A DNA stretch of 64,000 nucleotides from Craspedostauros australis (Eukaryota > Bacillariophyta > Bacillariophyceae > Mastogloiales > Achnanthaceae). The translations under genes and the position numbers were made by a program. Every line of letters begins with the position of its first letter. Position 1 is the stretch's first letter. The stretch spans positions 372,001-436,000 of the forward strand of contig JAMXDE010000024.1 of NCBI GenBank assembly GCA_026770025.1, given 5' to 3'. This document shows positions 8,292 through 18,808 of the stretch, in pieces. The notes below the pieces were generated by a model that saw only the letters and a list, made by a program, of their open reading frames with translations, was not told the DNA's origin and made no database searches.

Positions 8292-11200
8292 GGGTTGACC
8301 AAACCATCGGTCAGCAGTGCCTGCTGGCATGTTATGATCGGATACGCCCCTGACCTCCTGTGTCTCCGGCTCCGGTGGACCCGCCGCTGCCCCTGATTGC
8401 ACAGCAATCGCGTCGATGGCCTCGCGGACCTGTCGAGCGAGCTCCGCCGGCAATGTCTTGGTTCGGGTGCGTTCGCCGGACTCGCCGCGCGTAGTGGTGT
8501 GGATGATATCGAGTTGAGCGATTCGGTTGATCTCCGCGTCGGTGATGCATGGAGGGATGGCGTCTTCGACGACACGCGGCTTGACGATGTTGCGCACAAG
8601 CGCGGTGCCCTTCGTGATGTCATCGCCTCGTGGCGACCAAATGTTGTAGGTGAACGGATCGCCATGATTCCATGCGATGCCAAGGAAGTACCCTGGCTTG
8701 AATGGATGGTTGGGAAATTTGGTCATTGGTTCGAAGAACCATACGAGTTGGAAGAACGTGAAACGAAACATCGATATGTCGGGAGTGTTGCCGCGAAGAA
8801 TCTCAATCGGAGTACGCCATTGGAGGCTTGCCTTCGCCGTATAATTCCAGACGTCGATAGCGTGTTGCACAGCATAGCACCAGAATGAGAGTGGCGCCGA
8901 GGCCGCCCACAGTAGCTGGTATGCATGCCACTTGACATCGCCGATTGCCCGTTCCGCGTGGTTCTGGTTCTGATTCATTGGCACAGTGAATTGGTGTTTG
9001 ATGAGATATCGTGTCGTCACCGCCTTCCATGCCTTGCCCGACTGCACCTGCGAATTGTCTGATACGAGTAGATCCGGAGCGCCGATGCGGACGATGAAGT
9101 CCATGAGCGCCCCTGGCGCCATGGCCTCGCGGCTCAGTGGCTTCGCCCAGATGAATTTCGATTGGTTGTGTGAGAAGAGCTGAAAGCATTTGTAATGCTG
9201 GATGGATTGAACCGTATAGAAGATCGTGTCCGTGTCAACTCTGCCATTGACTCGCGTGGGTTGTAGCACTCCTGCTCGCTGCGCTCGATATTGTCGTGGG
9301 ATGAGCCTTGACTCTGCCTCGATCGGAGTATCCGCCAGCTGAGTGGATGCCGCCATGGTTTTCTCCACCACGTGTGGTGGAAGGTGTCGGAATATTTGCT
9401 TGAAGTCGATCCGACCCGTGCTGCGTCGTAGACGCTGGTGTCTGTCGCATATGATGATATGCCGCGCCGTCGCCATCTCGTGGGCTGTTGGCTTTCTGAT
9501 GGGAATTCTGAGCGTGTTGCCGTCATGGTTGTCCAGTGGTATGCTGATATCGCCCGATGAGACCCGCTGCTGTCCCTGATGTTCAATGAGGCGATCGTAG
9601 ACGTTCAGTCCGGACGCGCGCATATGATGTGTGTTAAACAGTGATTCTGTCTGCTGTGGATGCTTGTCGAGAGCCACGTAGCTCGCTTTTATGAGGATCA
9701 CGCCGCCTGATGGGGGCTCGTATGCTGCCACCGCGTCGACCATCTGGAATGTCTCGATTGGTGAGTCCATTGTCGCCCCTCGGGCACGAAACTCTTGTTG
9801 GTGTGTGTGGGTCACCTCCCAGCCCGACGCATGAACGATGTCTCCGTCCGCCCCTGAGTCTAGGATGATAAAGCCTTGGCTATTGTTCGTTACTCTTGCC
9901 CTTCGGATGCAGTGCTCTACTGTCGGGTGGGTTGTGCACGGATGGGACTCTTGTGGTGCCTCCGGACGTGCACGTCCGGGCATTCCCGCTGCGGTCGTCA
10001 CGCTCGCCCCCCTACAGTCGCGGGGTTTGAGGTGGATGACAATCTCCGACTGATGGCGAGTTGTGCCCGTCTTTGATTGTCAAGAACCGACGTTCCATGG
10101 TCCTTGGGTGCTGGGTTGTCCGGTCTTGTGGTCGCCCGTGCGAGGCCTCTTGGGCCCTTGCTGGGTCATTGGCAACTTGAGGTTGCGTGCGTACTCTGTT
10201 GGCTTGTTGCGCTTGAGGGTGTCCTCATCAATTGGTTTCCCAGTGGTGCGGAAGTGACGAGACGCTTCGACAGGGAGCACTTGAGTGCTCACCGGCATGC
10301 GACGGAAGACGGAATCCGGCAACCGAAACGATGCGGCACCCTTGCGATCTCACTTGGAGGATTCGCGTGGCCTCTTGCGGTCGTCCTTGTTGTCCTTCTG
10401 CTGGTAGCGACGGTTTTGCTTGGGAGAGTAGTGTCCTTCCGACTTTGTGAGGAGCGCGTCATGTTGCATGAACGCCTCGCGGATCGCGTTGAAGGATTGT
10501 TCCGTGTTACGGAATCTGGACATCTCGCTCGTGAAGCGATCCTCCGTGATGTTGCGAAAGAACTCCGCGATCTTCTGCTGATCGGTCATCTGCTTCCCGT
10601 TCTGCTCCATAACGCGGATGCATTTGGAGAAAGCATTGACGAATACTGGGAAGGGTCCGGACCCGTCGTAACGGAGTTCGGCGATCTTCTGTTCTTCCTC
10701 TGCAATGGCCTCAGCTTTGTGGTCAATGGACTCGTACGTGCGTACGAGCGCCTGGAACGCATCATGGCCGTTGGGGTCATGTGCTTCCATGATGAATGCT
10801 GCGCATCCTTGTTCCGTCTTCGTGTGCAGGGCAGTGTACAGCTGCGCGTCGATCTCTGCGCTGAAGTGCGATGGCTTGTCGGCGTCAAGGTATGTTGCGT
10901 ATCTGGATGTGACCAGCTGGCGTTTGAACGAGATCTTCCAGTCATACCAGTTGCCTTTGATCCTGGTGAACTTGGGTGCTTCTGGCATGCTGATCTTGTT
11001 GAACTTCCATCCTGATGGAGTTCTTGGAGTTTGTGGTGGTCGGGCTGTGCTTGCCACGCGGTTCGGGGAGCTGACTGTGATTTCTCGACCTGTTGCGTCA
11101 GTGATCTCCACTGCTGCTGCTGCCTCTCTGATTGCTACTTCCGATCAGACTTGAGCGGCTGCGTTCGCGACTGTCGTGCTGACTTCTGGCGGCACGTAGT

Positions 11201-11477
11201 TGTTCGCTTCGTTGAACGTGTCGATTTCGTTCCAATCGGCTCGCGCGTTGATCGTGTTGGATCTCGCGTACGCGAAGATGCGGAGGATGTTGCTTATGTT
11301 GATTGATGACAGTGTTGGCGAGAGCGCCAATGCCGCCACGATGGTAACGTCCGGATTGCGGATCGCACGATCGATTCTTCCGAGTTTCTCGCTGAGGAAC
11401 GCCGTCTCTTTGTCATCGAGCTGAACCAGCTCTTGGATGATCTTGTTGAAGGTGTTGATGTTGGTTGGACGGTCCAT
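8292..11477 (-). pseudogene. gag-protease-integrase portion of the old copia element (three in-frame TGA)
   Basis: One frame runs from ATG 11477 down to the nested insertion, interrupted only by TGA at 11145-11147, 10350-10352 and 10080-10082. Gag occupies roughly 11477-10330. It shows a helical core around WYDWKISFKRQL and QMTDQQKIAEFF, and its basic end has no zinc knuckle. The protease motif DSGAD lies at 9849-9860. Integrase follows with the second catalytic Asp in LLVSDNSQ near 9060, NQNHAERA about 35 residues later, and a hydrophobic block typical of copia integrase cores. Each stop could come from CGA (Arg) by one C-to-T change. Apart from these stops the frame is well kept, so decay is moderate rather than ancient. 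Confidence 0.88.
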
Positions 11478-11540
11478 GGTGATAGCTCGTAAGATGGCAA
11501 AAGGTGGTGTGGTGTTGGGTGTTGCTCAGTGTTGGTAAGC

Positions 11541-11553
11541 ACGACTCTTAATC
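11541..11553 (-). other. Putative primer-binding site of the old element, tRNA-Lys half-type
   Basis: On the minus strand GATTAAGAGTCGT sits about 64 nt upstream of the gag ATG and resembles the young element's site GATTAACAGTCGC. Its complement GACTCTTAATC matches the anticodon loop of tRNA-Lys(CUU). The LTR would end just upstream (minus-strand ..TTTGACA). Confidence 0.4.
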
Positions 11554-12222
11554 TGTCAAACATGTACAAGTAACTACGGAAGACGTATTGGCCCGTTGTT
11601 GCGTGCCCTGGTCGGAGCTCTTGTTGATTATTTGTGAGTGTTGTCCGAAGACAACCCCGGACCAGTATTTGACTAGTACAATTAGTAAAAGAGTAAGAAG
11701 TAAGGAATTCAGTGAGAATAGTTGAGAATCAATAAGGGACAGACTATTATCGGACACGGTATCAACCTGATGGGAGAAATTCTTGTTTTGGCGCGAAATC
11801 TTCCGACTTGATTGACCACCAAATCTTTTCTCCTCCTTTCTCTCCTCCATTCACGAATCCATCATGACTCAAGCATGACCGACCTGATTCACACCTCGCC
11901 TTGGGAACTATATGCTCCTCAGATCCTTTTTACTACAACATACCTCGATTCCCTCCATGCTGATGACTACTGCACCACTGCCGTAGTCTTGACGCGTGTA
12001 TCCAACCTGCTTCAACTCGAGCAATGGAATCCGAGGGTCAGCTCCAGCCACAGCCACTGCTTCATGACTGTCACTGTCAAGTGTCACGATCTACACTGCA
12101 GTGTATCTACATGTATGGAGAGCAAGGCACTGTAATGACCACCTGCCCTGTAGCACTGAACCAAGTACATCAGTGCAGGGTCTCGCCAAGTTGTGTAGCA
12201 TCGTTTCTTCACCCTACTAACA
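11554..12222 (-). repeat. Tentative 5' LTR of the old copia element
   Basis: The inner edge is set by the putative primer-binding site. The outer edge is guessed from a minus-strand TGTTAGTAGGG start at 12222, giving TGTTAG..TTGACA ends and 669 bp. The partner LTR is outside the window, so the outer limit cannot be tested here. Confidence 0.35.
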
Positions 12223-13567
12223 CTACAAGCTAACTCATAATAAACAGACAAGGATTAGCTACAACGCACTCTTCTACTCATCGCTACAGTAACAACTCTT
12301 CAATCAGTACACCCCTCTTGAACTGCATTACATGGCTATCTCGAAGCCGGCAGATTCACGAGGCATCCTCCACCGCTTCGCGCCAACTACGCCCGAATCC
12401 TAACTACAGGCTACATTGCGGTGCACGACTAGTTGTCAAATGATGTGGGACACGCTACAAGGTGGTCCGAGTGTGATCATTGAGAGTTGATTCTACTGAG
12501 CCGTGATTGATAGTTTTGGGGGTGCGGCAATTATTGGTATCTTGACAAAGTCGTACCCTCGATTCCTGACAAGCAAGCTAGTGAAAATGGCCACCAGAAA
12601 GCAGGGGAAGAAGACCATCACGGAGACACCACAAAGGGGTATCAGCAAGCCAACGAAGTACGCTATTACACAGACAGAAAGAATGGGCAACGCACAGACC
12701 CAGAAGCCACGAGACACTAGTAGGAGAAGGTAGCGAAGCCTAGAAGAAGAAGTAGAAAAGTATTAGCACCAAGGGAATTCAGGTAGAGAGGGGACAGGTG
12801 TGATGCCATAAGATGATGATGGGTGTTGGTATTGGTATGGTGTGGTGTGTGGTTCGACAACAACACAATCCGCTGTTGTTCAGTTTTGTGAGTTGCGATC
12901 AGCGACATCACTGACCACGTATTGGGTTTTAGAACCTACCATACGGTGTGAAGAGCATTGCCGATACTCCCGGGATCATCTAGCTGTGAGTCAATCTGGA
13001 ACAAAAAGCAGCGAAAACTCTGCAACTGGTGCTATCGGTTTGCAGAGCGATCGAGGTGGAGTGTCCAGTCACCTCATTCAGCCTTTGCCATTTTTGCGCA
13101 CAGGCAGCGTGGAGCAATACCCGCACAACCTGCAACATGATTTTCGCCTCTTCTGATGTCCTTGCGCAAAGCGACATCGACTTGTGCGGCAGAAGCAAAG
13201 ACGAAGAATTTTTCTGATGTATTCACGTTGGAATTGGAGCGCGATTCTTGTCCTCTTCAGCGAATGAAACAGAGAACAAGAGAGAAGGGACCAGGTCGAA
13301 CAGAGTGCGCAACTCCAGGCGCTGAGAGGCATGTGTGGAACCACATGTGGCCAGCCTCAGCGGATGTTTGCGTTGCTGAATGGATGTTGCCTCGCTTCCT
13401 CCGTCCGCCCTGGTGACTTCCAAAGAGGAGGTGGAGTCATGATGACGCGAAGATCCCATTTGTCCATCCTCTGAGCCACTCGGACGTTGCATATCCTGCA
13501 CGAGTAGAACACTCACGGCCACGATAACAGCAGCAGAGTACCAACACGAGCATCCAACACCAATGGT
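12223..13567. other. Intergenic; upstream region of the first ATPase gene
   Basis: No gene is supported. A 74-codon hydrophobic frame on the minus strand (12717-12493) could encode two membrane helices. It has no family resemblance that I recognise and no flanking exon. The last 200 bases before 13568 should contain the promoter and 5' leader of the ATPase gene; I see no clear motif. Confidence 0.4.
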
Positions 13568-16500
13568 ATGGCATCTCACCGCTCTTTGAGGACCACCGGA
13601 GTACTCCCTATGACATCAATGAAGTCCAGTGCCTCCCCAACATCCGCTGCGGCGATGGGATCAACAAGCAACATGACATCTCCTTCCACTTCAGCCACAC
13701 CACGATGCAGTAGGGCATCGCTTCGCCTTCACGATAGCGTCTTGACGTCAGGAAATGACTTCTACGATGATGGATACAACGAAGTCGAGCTCGACACAGA
13801 CCTGCCGAGCTCGCTCTTCAGCAGTCGCCGCAGTGGCAGCGATGATGGTAATGATGGTGATGATGGCAGAGATGGAATGTTTGGACGTGAGGAGGAGCTG
13901 CGAACACTCCATCGCACATTCAAGCAGATGATACACAATTCCAAATCAAAAAAGAACAGGAAAGGGACCGCCCAGAAGTCCTCCGTGAATACCACCCTTC
14001 CGTCTCAGACATCTATGGATGTGACCACCGATCGATCCTTCGTTCCAGCCGCCTTCGTTTGGGGTACCAGCGGTACGGGCAAGTCCAAGCTCGTCGACGT
14101 CTTCTGTGATCAGTTGCTCGAAACGATCAATACCCGCAAAGGCAGAGGAGTCCGTGTGCTGAAGGGCAAATTCCAGGAGCATCAGCAAGGCAATCCCTTC
14201 TCCGCCATCACCCAGGCGCTGTCCGATTGGTGCAAGCAGCTGACTCCCTCGCATTCATCACTGACGCCCATCAAGGAGGTCGGCAGTGGGGAGAGGTATG
14301 AAGAGATGAGCGATGACGATGATGAAGATGTGGATGTGGATATGGATGCAGATGGCCACCCAACGAAAACAGCAGACGATCATCTCAAGACGGACAAGCA
14401 GCACCACCACAGCTCGAGCCACTCATCTGAGCTGCAACGTCTCCGATCCATCATCAGATCAAGCAAGCTCACGATGCAACAGAAGGAAGTCCTTGTAGCA
14501 TTCGTACCGGCGCTATCCATCCTCCTCAGTGACGATGACGACAGCAGCGTCGTTTCCATCACATCCTCCAATGCACGATATTCTCACCTTCCACAGGCAT
14601 CATCGACAGACACATCATGGAATCAGTTCCAATACACCTTCACTCAGCTCTTGACCCTCATCTCATCCAAGTACCACCCGGTGGTGATGGTGATGGATGA
14701 TTTGCAATGGGCGTCACAAGAGTGCATGAATCTCATGTCCACAGCCATGTATCAACCCCACTTCCTATGGATTGGCACAATCCGACAAGAGATCGATCCG
14801 CAGTGTCTGGATGAGGTGATGGAGTTGGATGCTGATCTTCCCTTCATGCGCCTCCTCGATGATATGCGGTTGCAGTGCGCGACAGCATCATCGGGACCGA
14901 TGAGGACGATGACGACACCATATACCGACATTCACCTGCAGAACTTCAGCAAAGAGGCACTACGCGACTGGGTGTCGCAGCTGTTTGATCAGGACGATGA
15001 TGTCGTGGATGAAACCACCAAGCTCCTGCACGAACAGACTGCAGGCAACATCTTCCACACCATCCACCTGCTACAGGACATGGAGCGCACCAAGGCTTTG
15101 ACATACAGCCGCATCACATTTCAGTGGGAGATCGATGCTTCCCGGCTCAGTTGCGCTCCAAGCAACAACAATAACACCAGCGATGGCATGGGCGGCAGCA
15201 GTCACGTCGTAGCCAACGGTGTGGTCCAACTCATCACATCCAGACTACGATCTCTGCCTGTTCCATTGCAGAGAGCACTCGTGCTGGCGTCGTACATCCG
15301 ATCCTCGTTCGAGCTAGACGTACTACAAGCGGTGTGGGACTACGAAGCGCAGCACAGCTCCACCGGCGGTGGCGTCCTTGCCACTCCTGGAGGCAAAGTC
15401 AACGAGGCGGACGCTGGCAAGCCGCTTGTAGAGTGGTTGGAACAAGCTGTTCTGGAGGGCCTCCTCGCAAACTCCATCGGCGCTGCAAGCTATCGCTTCG
15501 CACATGACCGCATCCAACAGGTAGCGCGTGATCTCGTGCCGTTCGGAGAGGCGCGCATGAAGCTTCGTCTGCGGATCGGCCAGTGCCTGTGGGAATTCTG
15601 CACAAACACCACCACCAGCAGTGGTGGCGGTGGCGGTGACTCGCCCAACACAGTCACTGATCGAGGAAGCGACAGTGGCATATTCTTCATCGCAGCCGAC
15701 CATCTCAACTGCGCCCCAACCAAGGATCATCTGACATCGACTCGACGCAACCTGCAAGTCGGCGAGCATGCGCTTCAGATCGCCGCTTTGGCGCCTGCTG
15801 CGACGTATCTCCAGCTTGCGAACACTGCACTACGCAAGGTGAAAGGTAACCTGTGGCAAGACTACTACGATCTGACGATTCGATTGATGCGTGCTCGATG
15901 TGACGTCGAGCTCTCTCTCAGCCGATTCGACCTGGGATATTCGTTGGGAAACGAGGTGCTTGAGCATGCACGTTCTGCCCACGACAAGCTCCCCACGTAC
16001 ATTGTCATGACGAAGGCCCTTGGTAGGCAAGATGACCATGCGGAAGGGTTACAGTTGGCCCAGGAAGGTGCCCAGATCTGTGGCGAGTATCCCAAGCGAT
16101 GGTTTGCGTTCCATGGTATATCGCAGCTTCTTTCTGTCAGAGCCTACTTGAAGAGGACAACAGTGAAACAGTTCTTCGAACAAAATCCGATCACCGACAA
16201 CCCACAAACATTGCTCCGAATGCACCTATTGGCGGAACTTTGCGTCCGAGCATATTCATGTCAAGACATAATGGCATGGATGGTGGCAGCCATGCGGACG
16301 ATTCAGATGACGAGGCGAGATGGCATCTGCGAGTATTCTGCCGGCGCCTTGATTTCCTTTGCCATGATCCAAGCAGGCTTGGGCAAGTTTGCGGACACAC
16401 GCAAGTCCGCCCAACTTGCAAAGGAGATGACACTTAGGGTGGGCCGTGGGACGAGGACAGAGGGATGGATATACTACACCGTCGCCATGTATGTGGATTC

Positions 16501-17683
16501 GTTCTTCAAACCATGGAGTGAAGTCTCCCAGGATCTCCAGCATGCTTACACGTCGGCCATGGCAGTTGGCGATGTCGAGCTCAGCGTGCTAACCCAAACC
16601 AGCTCTATCTTGTTCTCGTTCTTCGATGGGCGCCCCCTCCCCTACGTCGTACCGGCCGCAAGGTCTCTCTTCAAGCACACGGAGATATACAAGGTCGATG
16701 CGCTTCGGGGCACACTCGATGAATTGTTCTTGTTATACAACTGTATGCAAGGCAACATTGAATTGGAATGGGAGACAGTCATGGACGTCAACAAAGATGA
16801 ACACACAAACCCATTCGAACGAACCTCCGCTTATTGGGGTCGCCTCTACATCGCGGTGTACTTTGGCAAGTTCGAATACGCGGAGAAGATGGATCATCTG
16901 CTCACGACGAACGGCGCCAACGACCACAGCTTTCCTTTTGTGACGACCGTTCCCTTCCTGAGTGGTGTGATGGCTTCTCATCGATACCGACAGACCAAGA
17001 AGAAGAAGTACCTCAAGATGCTACGGCAACGAAGGCGGGAGCTGAAGAACATGTGCGACCAGAAAGGAATCAGTGTGTACTATCTGTACTTGATTCTGCG
17101 CGCTGAATGGAAGGCCATCAAGGTTGGAGCCACCAGGTCTGCCGTCGTGGACACCTGCTACGACAATGCCATCATGCATGCCAGAGCCGGAAACCATCTT
17201 GACTCAGCAGGACTGGTGAGCGAGCTGGCGGGCAAGCAGCTGCTGAGGAGCAGCGGCGGCAAGGACCCTCGCATCCGTGGCTACTTCACCCAAGCCCTGG
17301 GCTTCTACGAGAGATGGGGCTCCGTCCCCAAGGCCAAGAGCTTCCGTGAAGAGTACGGTGACTACGTTGATGAAGATCGTGTGCGCAAGATGAAGGTGGA
17401 CAACAGCCTCGTCGGGCAAATCAAGTCCATCGATCTTCGCGATCAGTCGCAGGAGCATCACAGTCATACGGGCCACACCCAAGATCTGATGTCACACGGA
17501 GCACCAGGCAATGGACTTGCCCAGTCTGTTTCCGACATCATTTCTAAAGGGCAGGCAAGCAAGGATCCGACGGTGAGGATGGCGAGGGATACCAATGTCA
17601 GAAGCACGATAGGAAACAACGAATCGGCGGAGAGTGCTGTCGATGATGACGTCATGTCTCAGCTGACAGATTCATCGCAGTAG
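13568..17683 (+). CDS. AAA_16/PknK-like signalling ATPase, copy 1 (1371 aa)
   Basis: Single-exon gene. A low-complexity N-terminus (about residues 1-100) precedes the AAA_16 entry motif FGREEEL (near 106). Walker A is GTSGTGKSKLVD (about 165-175), and an acidic insert (DDDDEDVD) follows near residue 250. Walker B is VVMVMDDLQWAS (about 370-382). Further on are the segments GNIFHTIHLLQDME and YRFAHDRIQQVARDLV (near 645), which match the arrangement in PknK-like and hybrid-histidine-kinase ATPases (GNPF..FLQ, FxHDRVQQAAY). The C-terminal half is helical, probably TPR-like repeats. No kinase, GAF or histidine-kinase domain is fused, so it is a stand-alone NTPase scaffold. A strongly similar gene lies downstream at 18809. 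The ATG at 13568 is preferred; homology with copy 2 covers the segment after it. Ends TAG. Confidence 0.87.
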   Translation: MASHRSLRTTGVLPMTSMKSSASPTSAAAMGSTSNMTSPSTSATPRCSRASLRLHDSVLTSGNDFYDDGYNEVELDTDLPSSLFSSRRSGSDDGNDGDDGRDGMFGREEELRTLHRTFKQMIHNSKSKKNRKGTAQKSSVNTTLPSQTSMDVTTDRSFVPAAFVWGTSGTGKSKLVDVFCDQLLETINTRKGRGVRVLKGKFQEHQQGNPFSAITQALSDWCKQLTPSHSSLTPIKEVGSGERYEEMSDDDDEDVDVDMDADGHPTKTADDHLKTDKQHHHSSSHSSELQRLRSIIRSSKLTMQQKEVLVAFVPALSILLSDDDDSSVVSITSSNARYSHLPQASSTDTSWNQFQYTFTQLLTLISSKYHPVVMVMDDLQWASQECMNLMSTAMYQPHFLWIGTIRQEIDPQCLDEVMELDADLPFMRLLDDMRLQCATASSGPMRTMTTPYTDIHLQNFSKEALRDWVSQLFDQDDDVVDETTKLLHEQTAGNIFHTIHLLQDMERTKALTYSRITFQWEIDASRLSCAPSNNNNTSDGMGGSSHVVANGVVQLITSRLRSLPVPLQRALVLASYIRSSFELDVLQAVWDYEAQHSSTGGGVLATPGGKVNEADAGKPLVEWLEQAVLEGLLANSIGAASYRFAHDRIQQVARDLVPFGEARMKLRLRIGQCLWEFCTNTTTSSGGGGGDSPNTVTDRGSDSGIFFIAADHLNCAPTKDHLTSTRRNLQVGEHALQIAALAPAATYLQLANTALRKVKGNLWQDYYDLTIRLMRARCDVELSLSRFDLGYSLGNEVLEHARSAHDKLPTYIVMTKALGRQDDHAEGLQLAQEGAQICGEYPKRWFAFHGISQLLSVRAYLKRTTVKQFFEQNPITDNPQTLLRMHLLAELCVRAYSCQDIMAWMVAAMRTIQMTRRDGICEYSAGALISFAMIQAGLGKFADTRKSAQLAKEMTLRVGRGTRTEGWIYYTVAMYVDSFFKPWSEVSQDLQHAYTSAMAVGDVELSVLTQTSSILFSFFDGRPLPYVVPAARSLFKHTEIYKVDALRGTLDELFLLYNCMQGNIELEWETVMDVNKDEHTNPFERTSAYWGRLYIAVYFGKFEYAEKMDHLLTTNGANDHSFPFVTTVPFLSGVMASHRYRQTKKKKYLKMLRQRRRELKNMCDQKGISVYYLYLILRAEWKAIKVGATRSAVVDTCYDNAIMHARAGNHLDSAGLVSELAGKQLLRSSGGKDPRIRGYFTQALGFYERWGSVPKAKSFREEYGDYVDEDRVRKMKVDNSLVGQIKSIDLRDQSQEHHSHTGHTQDLMSHGAPGNGLAQSVSDIISKGQASKDPTVRMARDTNVRSTIGNNESAESAVDDDVMSQLTDSSQ

Positions 17684-18808
17684 ACAGAGGAAACGAGTAT
17701 AATAATGAGCTCAATAGTCAGGTGCTGTACGAGTCCACTCTATTTTGGTAGTGTTCCATGTCGAGGAATGGAGAGTACCCTCCCCGATCGCGTCGGAGGT
17801 GGTTGCGTGCTTCATGATTTCGCACGTCGACAGTTCCTGCTTTTGTTCTGAACCGGTTGGGTGACTTCATCCTGACCACAAGATACTTTCCACAATGTGG
17901 TGGGGGTGAAAGAAGGGGACAACGGTCTGATAACGGTGTGGGCACAGTTGTGAATTGTGAGAATTGATTTTCGAAAAGTCTCAAAATGGGTCTGTTTCCT
18001 TCACAATTTCACAATACCCATCAAATTACTGGACTCATTTTCTGTGCAATTTGGATGTTGATGTGTTTGCGGGACTGCTATGGTGAATTGTGCAAGGTGC
18101 GCGCCAGTCTGGCCAGTGCAGATTAGACGGAGTCATCAATCAGGGAAGCTGCTGTTGGCGTCTTTTATGTATTTGGGCAACACAACCCTTTCGCCACGAG
18201 TACCCACAGGCACATAAAAAATTTCTGTGGTGGAGCAAAAGCGCAACCAAAGACGGCATCAGCACCACTCTACGGGTATGATTAGTACATAATACGTTGC
18301 TCCACTCGCTAAGCGTTGCTAATCACCCGAGAGGAACACCAGTAACATCAACCGTTGACTGCGATGAACAAAGATGGGATGGAGAGAGATGAGGAACAGC
18401 TGGCGAGGGAAAAGGACACAGGTTTGCTCATTCGCGCGTGGGGAATAGACTCCTCCGCAGAGGCGCATTTTCACGTGCGCGAGTTGCCGCGTGGGAGCTT
18501 TCTCACTTCTTTCGTATGGTGACTCTCAAAGGGATGACTCTCTCAAAGAGGAAAGAAGTCCATGGCGGGGGTGGAGACCCCACCGACCCTTCCATTGAGC
18601 AAGACCACATCTCTAGCCACATCTCTAGCCACAACAATAGAAACAGCAACAATCGAGCACCAGGAGCACTCCAAACATCAGCATCTGCGAGAAGCAAGGT
18701 GACGACAAAGACCAAGGCACCCACGACATTGCATCTCACCGTTCGTCGAAGACCACCGGAGTACTCCCTGGGGCATCAGGGAAGTCCAGTGCTTCTCCAA
18801 CACTCGTT
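17684..18808. other. Intergenic between the two ATPase paralogues
   Basis: No separate gene is supported. From about 18730 the DNA is homologous to the coding start of copy 1 and stays in the frame of copy 2. The copy-1 start ATG, however, is ATT here (18728-18730), so this stretch is now probably 5' untranslated sequence. Confidence 0.5.

Larger units (their letters stand above)
1..12222 (-). mobile_element. Old degenerate Ty1/copia retrotransposon, split by a younger element
   Basis: The minus strand reads gag (from 11477), protease, integrase and then, after an interruption at 8287-1524, reverse transcriptase to the left window edge. That is the order of a copia element (PR-IN-RT). The 3' part and 3' LTR lie outside the window. 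A younger plus-strand element sits between integrase and RT, and the 5-bp ATATT is present on both sides of it. Deleting the insert plus one ATATT copy joins the two halves in one frame, reading GQPN-IIPND across the junction. The element carries TGA stops at 11145, 10350, 10080 and 752 and a one-base A-run frameshift near 1082-1086, so it is dead as a coding unit. The right limit (12222) rests on a tentative LTR end. Confidence 0.82.

Noticed and set aside
12493-12717. Hydrophobic 74-codon minus-strand open frame
   Set aside because: Could be a small membrane protein, but nothing supports expression or homology, and neighbouring frames break.
12761-12769. TATTAGCAC, identical to the start of the young element's LTR
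   Set aside because: Similarity stops after these bases; no second LTR end or partner is present.
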